A stretch of DNA of 64,000 bases, from NCBI GenBank assembly GCA_012861695.1, contig JAAOOA010000127.1:24775811-24839810 (forward strand), given 5' to 3'. A program made the position numbers and the translations under genes. Source of the stretch: Trematomus loennbergii (taxonomy: Eukaryota; Chordata; Actinopteri; Perciformes; Nototheniidae). The stretch's first letter is position 1. Each line of letters opens with the position of its first letter. The notes beneath the pieces were generated by a model. That model did not search any database. It was not told the origin of the DNA and worked only from the letters and a program-made list of their open reading frames with translations. Positions 25,436 through 37,884 of this stretch are shown here, piece by piece.

Positions 25436-26880
25436 ATGATATCGTTCCATCAAAATGTCACAAAGGATGCTAAGGTGGCAATACTAGGTGTGATACCAGA
25501 AGGTATTGAGGGAAGAGCTAAGAAATATCTCCTACAAATATTGCTTACAGCAGCAATTCAATGTATTACAATGAAGTGGTTAAAGCCTGACCCCCCAACA
25601 TACCATTTATGGATTGAGAAGGTTTGGGAAATCTATCAGATGGTGCTGTCCGCTGTCTCACGGAGAGATACCGCAGGTCCATCCTGCAGCGGTCAGACTA
25701 TACAACCAGCACAGCCCCTAGTAGACACCCCCCCCCCACACACACACAACAACACAGACTATATAACACCCCTTGCTGTTAAATACCAACCGACTATGTG
25801 CAAAATATGCTATATGTGCAATACATATATATGCCGTTAATAACTGTGCAATATATACCTGGCTGCTAAATCCTAAGAACTGTTACAGGATGTGTATTTT
25901 GTAAATTGTGTAACTTTTTATTTTTATTATATTTTTTATTATAACTTTTTTTTTAAGCTTTAATACTTTTTAATGCATGTAACGTAACATATGTAACATT
26001 AAAGGTAGGGTAGGTAATTCACTTCAGAAACACTTTTTGTTATATACCATGCTCTTAACATCCCGATAGCAATGAATACATTAAATGCTTTGACAATGAA
26101 TACATTAAAAAAGCACAACAAATAATCTGAGCCGGCCCGGCTAAAATAACTGGATGGCCTACCTGCCTGTCAGCCTTCCATCTGTGCACAAACTTATCTC
26201 GTGCCCTCATTGGTCATGTGCACGTTTGTGTGTGTTGGAGGAGGGGCTCTGTAAGGAAGTCTGAAGGAAGGGGCAGATTTTTTCCGGTTGGGTACTTTCA
26301 AATTCTAGCGCACTCGAGCTGGTTTCTCCATTCTTACCTAGCCTACCTTTAAGCTGTCTGTGGCTCTTTTTCTGCTGTAACAACGTACATTTCCCCTCTG
26401 TGGGACTAATAAAGGTATTCTGATTCTGATTCTGTAATAACTTATGCTCTAAGGATCCAGACAGACATATTTCACAAAAGGTGGAGTCACCCAACAACTG
26501 TGCTGATCCAGTAAATTCATTCTGATTACCCCACATCTTTCGAACCACTCCAGGGTCTTTAACCTCCTGATCAGTGTATTGAGTGGTTCTGACCTGCACC
26601 TTAGCACACACACACCCCTACACCCACACACACACATGGATGACCCCCCCCCCCCACCTTTTGCTGTTTTACTTTATTATTATTTGTATGTATTTATCTT
26701 TTCACATGTCCATTTTATTATTATTATAATTTTATTTTTGTACTTTTTTTCTTTTTCTTATGTTGGCCATGTAGATACAGCTAAATGAATATGAAAAAAC
26801 TGTTGACCAAAATGTGAACATGTATGTATAATGAAACTGAATCTGAAATAAAAACTACGTTAAAAAAAATATATATATTA
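25436..26880 (+). mobile_element. LINE ORF2 C-terminus and 3' UTR, best-preserved relic, unit III
   Basis: The plus-strand frame at 25436-25660 reads EGIEGRAKKYLLQILLTAA, then KWLKPDPPTYHLWIEKVWEI, a C-terminal segment of non-LTR ORF2 proteins. It then switches to a second LINE's 3' end (about 25650-26440, TTCTGA tail) holding a MITE, before the first LINE resumes at 26445 (SKDPDRHIS-like) and ends near 26860. Confidence 0.7.
26003..26348. mobile_element. TTAA-flanked MITE (family 3), unit III
   Basis: TTAA at 25999-26002 and 26349-26352, ends AGGTAGGGTAGGTA. Same family as 11967-12349. Confidence 0.83.
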
Positions 26881-27785
26881 TATCGTGGTTATTGTTAAAT
26901 ACAATGAAATACCCCACTGATGGGTAGGATGGTGACATTTCTGCTCAGAGTATTATTGTTTTTATTATGCACTTATGCTTGCCTGTCATTGTCAGGAGGT
27001 AGAAATATAATTGCAACGTAATTTACCATTGTTTGTTGTCTCTGCCTCTTGAAATATGTTGTTTTTGGTGCAAAATAATGTTTACAAGCATGTCACAAAC
27101 TTTGTCCGACTGCTCTTTGGTAGTGGGCAGGAAGTGGATTTAACACAGGTTTTGGTTGACCACTAACGAAAGCAGAGGGAGGAAACCAAAATGGTAAACA
27201 TGATGCATGAAAACCACAAAAAGACCTGAAACTTTGAAAGTGGAGCGGCAGCAGTGGCGACTGGTCATTAGGGGCAGGTGGGGCACAGCCCCACCTAGTG
27301 TCAGCAGAAAGTATTACAAATAATGATTACAAAAATGCAAAAAAATAAATAAAAAAATATATAAAATATATTTTAAGATCATGTTTAATCATCTGATTCG
27401 TCTGTACATTGCTGTTTTAGTCTGTGTTCTTCTAATTAGTGTGTCTACAGTCACAGTGTGTGCCTATTGAGCTGTTTAGAGCCATGTGGGACAAAACCTG
27501 ATTATGCCCCTTCCTCTCGCTGTGAAGTCAACGGTGACTGTAAAAACTTCACTGCGCATGCTCAGAGTATTTTGTAATGTAATGTGTGGCAAAAAAATAA
27601 TGACCAGAGGGGCACGGAGCTACCATCCCCACCAAACGTCATCTCAAATCATTCAGAGCTGATTGGCTGTAAGTACGTGTGCCGCGAAAAGTGTGGTGCT
27701 TGAAGAGGAGACGAGAGAGCTGCAGTGGCGCGTCCTAAAACTGAAGTTACCTACTGTAACTCCAGCTTCTATGAGTATTGGCGTA

Positions 27786-27913
27786 GCCCTCTAAGGCTAT
27801 CGCTATTGGGTAATCCCCCTGCGCACCCGCGCAGCACTGAAAACACTTGTAGTCCACGCCCGCCCGCAAGGTGGGCCCCACCCTCGGGCTCCCTTCCGGT
27901 ATAAATAGGAAGG
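27786..27913. repeat. DIRS left inverted terminal repeat
   Basis: About 128 bp, reverse-complementary to 34327-34453 with very few mismatches. Confidence 0.85.
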
Positions 27914-27983
27914 AGGCCCGACACTCTGCTCCCACACAAAAACCTTTTCTTCAGCTATTCGTGGAGCCAGTGGGGCCCAGAAC

Positions 27984-28085
27984 TTAGAGGGCTACGCCAA
28001 TACTCATAGAAGCTGGAGTTACAGTAGGTAACTTCAGTTCTATTTCGTATATGGCTTCGCCCTCTAAGGCTATCGCTATTGGGTT
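27984..28085. repeat. DIRS internal complementary region
   Basis: 27984-28038 is complementary to 27741-27797, and 28039-28082 is complementary to the right outer end (34433-34475). In DIRS replication models this region templates closure of the circular intermediate. Confidence 0.8.
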
Positions 28086-29139
28086 AAGGGCGAAGCAAGA
28101 TGTAGTCTGCGCCCCACTGGGTCGCCCCGGTACAAGAAGCACAACCACACCTGCTCAGATAATAACCCATGCCTATTGCGCCATGCGAATGGCGCATCAC
28201 AGTCCCTGGAATATATCATAACATGAATATTTACCATGAGAGGATGAAGGCTGGGAACAATACATACCCGTCCGCTGTGAGAAAGTAGAGACAAAAGTCA
28301 CACTTTGCCCAGTGACAGAAGGAGGGGGAATAGCAGCTCTCTGTGTGCAGACAGGCAGAAAGCGCACAGCTGGGTCCCCAACATCACACACTCTGACAAG
28401 ACATTCCGTACGAAATGTGTCAGGGAAAAAAAGGGGGACGTCCCTCTCATAAAGGGAAATACAGGCCACTCTCCGTGTGCCGAGGCAGGAGAGAGGCGCA
28501 CAGCTGGATCCCTGACGTCACTCACTCTGACAGGACACTCAGCACAAGGTATGTCAGAGAGGAATGGAAGACATCCCTCAATAAAATTGAATAAATGTAC
28601 AGGGAGAAGACCAAGATGCATCAGTGCAAAAGTCTTCCACTGACATTCCTCCGTGCAAAACCGTGGAGGAGGAAACATTCCTCTGGCTTTGAGGAGGGGG
28701 AAAGAAGCCAGCCAGGGTGATCACTCTTGACCTAAAAAAGTTTGTGATGACCTTAGCCTTAGGCATGAAGCCGGTTTAGCATAAACGGCTGTCTTCCCTG
28801 GCGATTGAGGTAGGCTGCCATGGCCTGTTGGCTGGGCGAATCAACACATGTTTGATTGTACAGCAACGGGGCGAAGTGCTGGAATACTTCCCAACCCGGA
28901 GAACAGCTCCAGCACATTTACCCCTGACGCACGGGGTCGGTGCGTGGGCGAATGAACCACCTCTGGAGACCCCTCCTGTGGGGGAGACCCCGGGAATCCC
29001 CCACGTGATCAGCTGACGTCATGCTGAGCAGCTGTATCACGGAGAGGGCTGTCACCACGCTGTGGGATGTGACACGCTGGATAGGGAGCTGTCAGTTCCT
29101 CCACTCGCTGCAGCGAGAGCCGCACTCTGTTGCTGAGTT
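28086..29139 (-). other. DIRS 3' part, coding not recognised
   Basis: A tyrosine recombinase would be expected here, but its R-H-R-Y residues could not be placed. It contains a diverged direct repeat of about 120 bp (28331-28450 and 28471-28585). Confidence 0.45.
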
Positions 29140-31184
29140 TTATTCCACTCGCAGATAAATGAATGTCTGGGGGGGAAGAGGACAACTCGAGCGAGCTATG
29201 CAGTTTATAAACCAATAGGTTAAAACAGCAGGCTTTCTGCAGCGAATGACCCACCTCTGGAGTCTCCTCCTGTGGGGGAGACCCATGGGGATCTTTGAGC
29301 TTTGACAGATGCGATACGAGATGTAACGTCTGTAAAGCGACTTCCTCAAGCTGGATCGAACCTCAAACAGCAGGTCGTCCAGAGAAAAAACCTCATTCTC
29401 ATCCCTCCTCTCTGTGTAGTGGCTCCAGCCTTCTCTACACAAAATGCGAGGAGCCAGGGAACATCCAAACAGCAGACGATTGTCTGGTCTGATATTCCCT
29501 GAAAGAAACGCAGGAATTCCCTGTGTTTCGGGATGGTGGATGGAAGTATATGTATCATCCTTCAGGTGGAAGTGAACCAGTCGTCCTGGTGAACACATTC
29601 CAGCACCTGTTTAATCGTCAGCATGGGAATACTGATAGATCAAGGATGGGTCTCACTCCCCCGTTGGAGAGGCTTCTCTGTGATATGCTGTAATGGTCGT
29701 CATGACCGTGCTCTGTAGGAGGCATATCTGAGACAGAGGAATGCCGCGAGCTATGCAGTTTATAACCCAATAGGTTAAAACAGCAGGCTTCTGCAGCGAA
29801 TGACCCACCTCTGGAGTCTCCTCCTGTGGGGGAGACCCATGGGGATCACCGCGTGACCAGCTGATGCGAATGCCAAGCAGCTGCGTCACGGAGAGGGCTG
29901 TGCGGGTTTTAGACACGCCGGAGGAGATCTCGCTGCAGTTCCTCCACTCGCTGCCGCAAGAGCGCGCTCTGGTGGCTGAGTTTAATTCCACACCCAGATA
30001 AATGAATGTCTGAGAGGGAAGAGGGCAGCTTTTCTCCAAATTAATTATGAAACCCAGGCTTTGACAGATGCGATACGAGATGTAACGTCTGTAAAGCGAC
30101 TTCCTCAAGCTGGATCGAACCTAGCAAACAGTAGGTCGTCCAGAGAAAAAACCCATTCTCATCCCTCCTCTCTGTGTAGTGGCTCCAGCCTTCTCTACAC
30201 AAAATGCGAGGAGCCAGGGAACATCCAAACAGCAGACGATTGTCTGGTCTGATATTTCCTAAAAAGAGAAACGCAGGAATTTCCTGTGTTTCGGGATGGT
30301 GGGTATGGAAGTATATGCATCATCCTTCAGGTGGAATTGAACCAGTCGTCCTGGTGAACACATTCCAGCACCTGTTTGATCGTCAGCATGGGAATACTGA
30401 CAGATCAAGGATGGATCTCATCCCCCCTGTCTTTTTTGGGACAAGAAAATAGCGGGAGTAATACCCCTGATTTTCTTCCCCTTGAGGAACCCTGGAAATA
30501 GCCTCTTTCAACAGGAGTTCCCGCAGCTCTGCTTGGAGCGCAAGACACTGTTCTTGGGATGACAGGAGTGTTTCCTGTATCCCCTTGAACTGTGGGGGGG
30601 GGGGAGGCGAACTGCAGGGTGTACCCTCTGCTGATCAGCCTGCTCATCTATCTGTCCATCAGACACACGCGCTGTCGCTCTGAGAAATTCTCTGAGAGCG
30701 GGCGCACATGGTCGAGATGTGTTGTGGTCGTCTTGGCGACGAGCCACGTCAGAGCCCTTGCCGCTGCTGCCTGTGAGGCAACCCAAGGTGGGTCTGAAGC
30801 GAAAGGGCTGTGAGGAGCCTCCACACGCTGCGTTTCACTCTGGCTCTCATCATGAGGCGTGTAGACGCTCAGGGGATGAATGGAGATGTATGCAGTGTTG
30901 ACCACATGAGGCGTTATAACGGCGCTCATGGGTTTATTATGACCGTGTGTAGGAGACGTATCTCGGACAGAGGAATGCCGCGAGCTCTGCGGTTTATTAA
31001 CCGATAGGTTAAAACCAGCAGGCTTCTGCAGCGAGCCCTGCTGCCTACTAATCAACAGATTGGCGGCAGCTCTTCTTCCCCTTGAGGAACCCTGGAAATA
31101 GCCTCTTTCAACAGGAGTTCCCGCAGCTTGTCTGGAGCGCAAGACACTGTTCTTGGGATGACAGGAGTGTTTCCTGTATCCCAT
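29140..31184 (-). pseudogene. DIRS reverse transcriptase remains, internally duplicated
   Basis: Minus-strand frames include RRYISYRICQSLGFIINLEK and FIYLGVELNSATRA, matching the end of the DIRS/Gypsy reverse transcriptase domain. The block at 29293-29640 repeats at 30058-30410 (shift about 766), and 30470-30960 repeats at 31070-31500 (shift about 601). The Y-x-D-D active-site region is not seen. Confidence 0.65.
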
Positions 31185-31907
31185 TTAACTGTGGGGGGGG
31201 GGCGAACTGCAGGGTGTACCCTCTGCTGATCAGCCTGCTCATCCATCTGACCATCAGACACACGCGCTGCCACTCTGAGAAATTCTCTGAGAGCGGGCGC
31301 ACATGGTCGAGATGTGTTGTGGTCGTCTTGGCAACGAGCCACGTCAGAGCCCTTGCCGCCGCTGCTGCGAGGGCTGTGAGGGAGCCTCCACGTTGCGTTT
31401 CACTCTGGCTCTCATCATGAGGCGTGTACACGCTCAGGGGATGAATGGAGACAGTGTTAACCACATGAGGCGTTATAACGGCGCTCATGGTTTATTATGA
31501 CCGTGTGTAGGAGACGTATCTCGGACAGAGAAATGCCGCGAACTCTGCGGTTTATTAACCGATAGGTTAAAACCAGCAGGTTTCTGCAGCGAGCCCTGCT
31601 GCCTACTAATCAACAGATTGGTGGCAGCTGGCTTAGTTGGCGAACTCTGCAGTTTATTAATCGATAGATTAAAAAAGTGCAGGTTTTTGCAACGAACCCT
31701 GCTGGCTACTAACCGATAGGTTATAGACACACAGAGTGGAGGATATGTGAGAAACACTTGATGATACTGATGACTCAGACAAAAAGTTGAAAAATGAACC
31801 CATTTTATTAGTCTCACTATCCCCCCCAACACGTCAACGGCGGCTCTGTTTTTTTGGAGGCTCACGTGGAGCGGATACAGAGCGGGAGTGCCCCCCTCCC
31901 CGTTGGC

Positions 31908-33042
31908 TCACCGCCGAGAGACCCCTCCGTCTCTGGGGTGGCGGGGGAGCGGAGACGCGGGGCGGAGCCCCTGCCGCCGCCGACGGGCGCTGACGCCGCG
32001 GTTGCGGTTGGTATCTCTCCGCCTGCCGCCGTGGCCGGGTTGGGCGCTGCGGCTGCTGCGGCGCTGCGGCTGCTGCGGGTGTTGGTGCCGCCCAGCAGGC
32101 TGGAGCCAGCTGATGTGCTGGCGGATGTCGTCCGCCTGTTCCGCAGCCGCCTTCATGGATTCCACCATGGCGTGGAACTGGGGTCCGAACAGCCCGTCCG
32201 GGCTGATTGGAGCATCCAGCAGCACTTTTCTGGCCGTTTCCGTAACGGACGCCTGCTGCAGCCAGAGGTGGCGCTGGATTTGCGTCACCCACGCGGCGAT
32301 TCTGGCCTGGGAGACAGCAACAGACGCACACAGTGTGAGCGCCGTGCTGGCAGCCTTGGCGATCTCTTCCGCTTCGTCAGCGGCCAAGGTGGTGGACCGC
32401 TCCACCAGCGTCACCACCGAGTTGGACAGCAGCGCGATGTTGTTTGCCGCCGCCGACGCCTGAAAGGCACACTGGTGCACTCGGGTCACTCCTGACCGTC
32501 TGCACCCGCGAAAAAACTCCGGCCATGTCGTCCGGAGCACTCCTCTCCTGAGCTGGGGGAACGGGGAGACCTCTGCAGGCGGCCGCCTTGCAGATGATCC
32601 CCGGCAGTTCCAGCAGGATGCCACCTATCGCCGGCAGCGCCGTGGTGACGGAGAAGGGGACCGCGTGCTCGGCCAAGTCGACACCCTGCTCCGACTCTGT
32701 CTCCCCCGTCCGGGGGAGAGGAGGGAGGGGAGAACCATACGGTGAACCGTGGAGGGAGATGGGGCAGGAGTCGTCCGACTCCTGCCCGGCACTCGGCTCC
32801 AGGGGCACGTTTCGGCTCCAGGAGGACGAATCGTCCTCCTCGGTCGCAGCAGCGAGAGCGTCCGCTCTACGCTTCCTGTCGGCCGAGGGGAGACAGGCAC
32901 AGTGCTGACATGCGATCTGCTGGCTGAGAGCCGCGTACGCGTGCTCTGGCCCCAGACAGAATTCGCATTCAGTGTGCCGATCATAACTAAAGATATATCC
33001 GGTTCCACATGAGGGACAATCTCTTACACAATCGTTGCTCAT
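31908..33042 (-). pseudogene. DIRS Gag-like protein, copy 1 (tandem duplicate)
   Basis: A second copy of the Gag-like region, starting at 33042 with the same MSNDCVRDC. It is open over 221 codons to 32377, then lacks about 250 bp present in copy 2 (33430-33700 region) and continues in another frame through AANNIALLSNSVV and DAPISPDGLFGP to a basic, arginine- and glutamine-rich C-terminus. Confidence 0.75.
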
Positions 33043-34251
33043 GGTTTCTCGGATATACGTCTCAGTGCTTCAGTAACGGGGTGCTGAAGAAAAAGAGGGA
33101 GCAGGTTCATGGATTCCACCATGGCGTGGAACTGGGGTCCGAACAGCCCGTCCGGGCTGATTGGAGCATCCAGCAGCACTTTTCTGGCCGTTTCCGTAAC
33201 GGACGCCTGCTGCAGCCAGAGGTGGCGCTGGATTTGCGTCACCCACGCGGCGATTCTGGCCTGGGAGACAGCAACAGACGCACACAGTGTGAGCGCCGTG
33301 CTGGCAGCCTTGGAGATCTCTTCCGCTTCGTCAGCGGCCAAGGTGGTGGACCGCTCCACCAGCGTCACCACCGAATTGGACAGCAGCGCGATGTTGTTTG
33401 CCGCCGACGACGCCTGAAAGGCACACTGGTGCACCCGGTCGGCCTGGCGGGCAACATACTGGTCCCTGGGGGAGGCCAACGTAGGGCGCCGTCCGGCGAT
33501 CATGTTGGCCTGCCTTACCCCAAAAAACACCGTCAGGCCCGGCTCCAGCGAAGGGGTGGCTGGGAATCCCACATCTGTAAAACCCTCCACCTTGGTGAGG
33601 GGAACAAACGTGGACACCGGGGCCTTGAGAGTCCTCGGGTTCGCCGCCGCCCCCTCCTGGTACCTCCTGATGGCGGGAAAGCGTGGCCAGATCGGGTCAC
33701 TCCTGACCGTCTGCACCCGCGAAAAACTCCGGCCATGTCGTCCGGAGCACTCCTCTCCTGAGCTGGGGGAACGGGGAGACCTCTGCAGGCGGCCGCCTTG
33801 CAGATGATCCCCGGCAGTTCCAGCAGGATGCCACCTATCGCCGGCAGCGCCGTGGTGACGGAGAAGGGGACCGCGTGCTCGGCCAAGTCGACACCCTGCT
33901 CCGACTCTGTCTCCCCGTCCGGGGGAGAGGAGGGAGGGGAGAACCATACGGTGAACCGTGGAGGGAGATGGGGCAGGAGTCGTCCGACTCCTGCCCGGCA
34001 CTCGGCTCCAGGGGCACGTTTCGGCTCCAGGAGGACGAATCGTCCTCCTCGGTCGCAGCAGCGAGAGCGTCCGCTCTACGCTTCCTGTCGGCCGAGGGGA
34101 GACAGGCACAGTGCTGACATGCGATCTGCTGGCTGAGAGCCGCGTACGCGTGCTCTGGCCCCAGACAGAATTCGCATTCAGTGTGCCGATCATAACTAAA
34201 GATATATCCGGTTCCACATGAGGGACAATCTCTTACACAATCGTTGCTCAT
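33039..34251 (-). pseudogene. DIRS Gag-like protein, copy 2
   Basis: Starts MSNDCVRDCPSCGTG, with a cysteine- and histidine-containing motif ending ECEFCLGPEHAYAAL, typical of DIRS ORF1. Later it reads RHLWLQQASVTETARKVLL, then DAPISPDGLFGPQFHAMVES, a conserved Gag-like block. One base fewer than copy 1 near 33914 shifts the frame between the N-terminal and central parts. Confidence 0.78.
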
Positions 34252-34326
34252 GGTTTCTCGGATATACGTCTCAGTGCTTCAGTAACGGGGTGCTGAAGAA
34301 AAAGAGGGAGCAGGTTGTCGGGTCCC

Positions 34327-34453
34327 CTTCCTATTTATACCGGAAGGGAGCCCGAGGGTGGGGCCCACCTTGCGGGCGGGCGTGGACTACAAGTGTTTTC
34401 AGTGCTGCGCGGGTGCGCAGGGGGATTACCCAATAGCGATAGCCTTAGAGGGC
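34327..34453. repeat. DIRS right inverted terminal repeat
   Basis: Reverse complement of 27786-27913. It contains a TATTTATAC stretch at its inner edge. Confidence 0.85.
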
Positions 34454-34475
34454 GAAGCCATATACGACATAGAAC

Positions 34476-35073
34476 CAGGAAGTAAGCACAAAAAAGCAAT
34501 GAGATTTCTCCAGAGGATTTTAGAAAATAGCTCGAAATAAGATCTGTGGGAAACGTACCTGTTAGATAAATGCACGTTTTGATTAGCCGGATAACATCCA
34601 CATGTCTACCCTACTTTTATAATTTTTTATCATAAATCTATGGATTAGATTTATGATAGACTTTTGAAACTACAAGAACATAAGGAGGACTTTTACAAAA
34701 AAGTAATAGAAATGTTTGTCCAGAAGGATAGGCAAATGGACTTCATCTTCAAGTCAAGGTAAGACCGCCATTTTATTGAAAATGGGATCTTACTAAGAGA
34801 GAACAATTCAATATTTAAATGATAAAATTACATTTTTTGGGTATCCTTTTGTTGAACTGTCTGTTTAAAATTAATCGAAGCATCAGACAAAAAAAGCTTT
34901 TGAAAATAATATTATATTTTGGTTTAGGTCAAAATATAATATTTGTAAACCTGAAGAGTCAGTGCCAGTGCCTCACCAGCCATGAACCTCACTGCACGTC
35001 ACTGCAGAAGCTTATATATAGACATCTAAGTTTTTTGTGCCCCACCACTTTTGTACATATAAAAACGCCACTG
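34476..35073. other. Right remnant of the hAT element
   Basis: AT-rich DNA between the DIRS and the CGCCACTG tip. No transposase motif was recognised. Confidence 0.5.
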
Positions 35074-35133
35074 CGCGGCAGATTTTGTTGATAATTATCT
35101 GTGGGTATTCTATGACTGGCAACCCTGACACAC

Positions 35134-35300
35134 TGTCACGAACTTGGATACACAAGGAAAACGACTCAAATGCACGACCCGGGAGACAGAGATAAAGTAT
35201 AAGTAGTATACTTTATTTTCAAAAAAAGCACAAAGATAATTTTAAGATTTTAAAAAACACGAAACATGACAGAACTCAACACTTTTGACGGGACACAACA
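35134..35300. mobile_element. Short LTR-like fragment
   Basis: An insertion of about 170 bp between ACAC repeats, starting TGTCACGAACTTGG and containing TACTTTATTTTC. It is absent at 2730, 15030 and similar places. Confidence 0.4.
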
Positions 35301-35818
35301 CACACAAGTAGCCATTTCATCTATTGTTGGCACAAAATATATTGATTAATGCAGCTTTAAAAAAAAACATGTTGGAATGGAAAACAGAGATTTCCCTTAG
35401 TAAGTCTCTTTATACAGTAAAGCATAATAGAAAATAATGTTATGGCTTTTTTTGGCTTCCTTAAAGGACCCCTATTATACTGTTTTTCATCAATATATTA
35501 TAGGTCTCAGATATATAAAAAACATGTATCTGAAGTGTTTGGCTCGAAATACCAAACAGATCATTGGAGCATCCCATAATCCCCTCTGTTTCAGCCCTGT
35601 TTCAAAAGTGCTGATTCTCTGTCTGTTACTTTAGATTAAAATAAGGAGCCACTCCCCACGCCCCTCTGAGAGATATTTGGTTAAAAAGAACACAATGGTG
35701 CTCGAGGCAACCCGGTATCACGGCAAGACGTGAACATGTGACGATCTACCATGCTGGGAGACGTGAATATGTCACGGTTTCGTCTCTTCAAACGTGACAG
35801 TTACACGGTATTGTTAAC

Positions 35819-36013
35819 ATGGCCCAACCAGTGGAGAAATACCCGGAAGTGCCAAGCAAATGGTCTAACGCGCCTATTGGTCGGTTTTTATTGTCAAAAT
35901 TAGATGTTTTTCATTTATTTTTTAATCGTCACACTCGATTTAGCCGATTTTCTTGTTGCCCTAGCTTGTCGACACCTCTTTTAGTAGAAACAAAGGCTAC
36001 ATTAATGTATTAA
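35819..36013 (+). other. 64-codon open frame in left arm of the palindrome
   Basis: Starts MAQPVEKYPEVPSKW. The mirrored frame at 46264-46458 on the minus strand has the same length and stop, with about six substitutions. No known family. Confidence 0.3.
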
Positions 36014-37407
36014 ATTGATGTTAATCCATGTGTGTGGAGGTGTGGATGTGGAATTAACGGACGTGACGTTGTGCGATTGCGTTGCCAGGCAACGCAATTT
36101 ACAAACTCTTCAACTACAACCCTAATTATATTTAAAAACATTCTAGAAGGCCTCACGAAATACTTTAATGTAAATTAAAATGTAAATGTGAAGGGATGTG
36201 TGTAATGTGGTGATTGACATTATTCACCCACGGATCTATGGGTTGGGGGTATTGTTCCGCACGGACATTTTAGTTAACCGGACTCCTGTTGATTTTAGAG
36301 ATATTACTGGTTTTCTTTGAATATAAGAATGTAAATACTGAGTTGAGAGAATAGTCAGGGGATTTGGGTGATGGGAGACACATCTATGGATTCAGAATTT
36401 CAATAGCTTACTGTTAAATGACGGATATACCTTTCTGTCTGTGATGTTTTACAAATCAGATATTAGAAGTAAAACATGTGAAATAATATAGCAATATCCT
36501 GTACAATTATGTGAAAACATGAATAAAACTACACATCTTCAGATGTTATACATACACATTATATAATGACTGTCACCGAGTCATCATTTTGAGAAAAGGC
36601 CTTCAAAGTTTCCTCTTCTCTGGAATCCATCGATCTGATTGATTATTAGCGGAGCAAATGATCAAAATAGTCCGGAAGGAAAATATTTCCGTTTGGATTA
36701 CTGGTCTGGGGGAAGCTCGCGAGTGTGTGTGGGTGTGTGTGTGTACGTGTGTGTGTTTGTGTATTTTTGCGTTTGTGTATATTGTGTTTGTTTCCCGGGG
36801 AAAACACTCACGAGAAACACCGGCTGTTGTTACGCCTGCTATGACGTTAAGTTACTCCGTTCTCCGGTTGTAATTATGCCGTTACAAGCTTCAAAGATGT
36901 ATTTATCATCTAAATTTGCCGAAACAAGTTTAATATTCTGAAAGCCAAGACTTTGTTTATTTGAAATCAGATGAAAACAAACTGTAACGGACCCTGCCGT
37001 GTTATCTATGATTACTATACGCCAGGGCTTCTCAAACTCCGGACCAAAGTCCGGATCCGGACCGAACTACAAATCAATCCGGACCGAACCCTGTGTCCCA
37101 TTATAAAAAATAAAAAAATAAATAAAAGATTCTGATTCTGATAAATTAATGTACATCATCATGTACGCGCGTCTTGTGTCTGACGCGTTGTGAGAATGAA
37201 CGTGCATATATATTTACTTGTGTGTGCGAGCGTGACACGCATAGCAGACCGCAAGTTAACCGCAAGTTTACCTTGACTTTCTAATGCTTCTAATGCCTTT
37301 TTTGCCGAGGTTCAAGGCATTGACTACAGAAAAACAGTGCCATTTCTCCACTAGTTCAAGCCACCATACTGTATGTATGTATTGAATGTGTGTGTGTGTG
37401 TGTATAC

Positions 37408-37850
37408 CATGGATGTATAATGAGAACTGGATACAGCGTGGGAGGCGGGGCCTCATTCATTCCTATGAGAGTTGCTCATTCGCGCATGATGATAAATGGC
37501 CCAACTTTTGAGAGAGCAAAACGTCACAGATTACCCGGCATGCCTGAGAAGTACCCGTATGTGCGCTCATAGCGCATGCGCAACTTTAACCATGCCCCCC
37601 AAAATGCTCGTTCACATCAAGCACGTCAATTCGCGTACACGTAACAGCACCGCACGTTCATGACAGCATGGTAATGGTTTGTTTTATGATAGATTTGATA
37701 TTAACGAGGCGGCAGTTAGCAGCTAGCGGTTAGCTAGTAATTATGCTAATTTACACATCAATCGTTATGTACTTTTATATTACGCTGTAACAGGATCTAG
37801 TGATATCCAAGCAACAGAGCTTCATTTAGCATGAAAGAATTATTGCACTG

Positions 37851-37884
<34 letters not shown>

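Larger units (their letters stand above)
27740..34475 (-). mobile_element. DIRS-type retrotransposon with inverted terminal repeats
   Basis: The terminal repeats are inverted: 27786-27913 pairs with 34327-34453. Next to the left repeat an internal complementary region (about 27984-28085) contains the reverse complement of the outermost left end fused to that of the outermost right end, the arrangement known from DIRS elements. The coding order on the minus strand is Gag-like (34251 to 31908) then reverse transcriptase remains (31184 to 29140). A tyrosine recombinase was not recognised. The coding part is frameshifted and carries internal tandem duplications. Confidence 0.85.
27252..35073. mobile_element. 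hAT-type element split by a DIRS retrotransposon
   Basis: Ends CAGTGGCG...CGCCACTG, flanked by 8 bp AGCGGCAG (27244-27251) and CGCGGCAG (35074-35081), seven of eight matching. The empty site is seen near 2672 and 14973 (GAGCGGCAGAGG). About 490 bp remain on the left and 600 bp on the right; no transposase is seen. CAGTGGCG-type tips with 8-bp duplications are typical of hAT. Confidence 0.75.

Noticed and set aside
31854..32495. Long plus-strand GC-rich frames (213 and 191 codons)
   Set aside because: Opposite-strand shadows of the DIRS Gag-like gene.
33039..34217. A single 392-codon minus-strand protein starting MEPDISLV
   Set aside because: Its first part is the wrong frame of the DIRS Gag N-terminus; only the later part is Gag, joined by a frameshift, so the start is not real.
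36639..36941. 100-codon frame in the palindrome arm with a mirror at 44495-44791
   Set aside because: Much of it is a GT repeat giving Cys-Val residues; frame conservation is explained by the mirrored arms.
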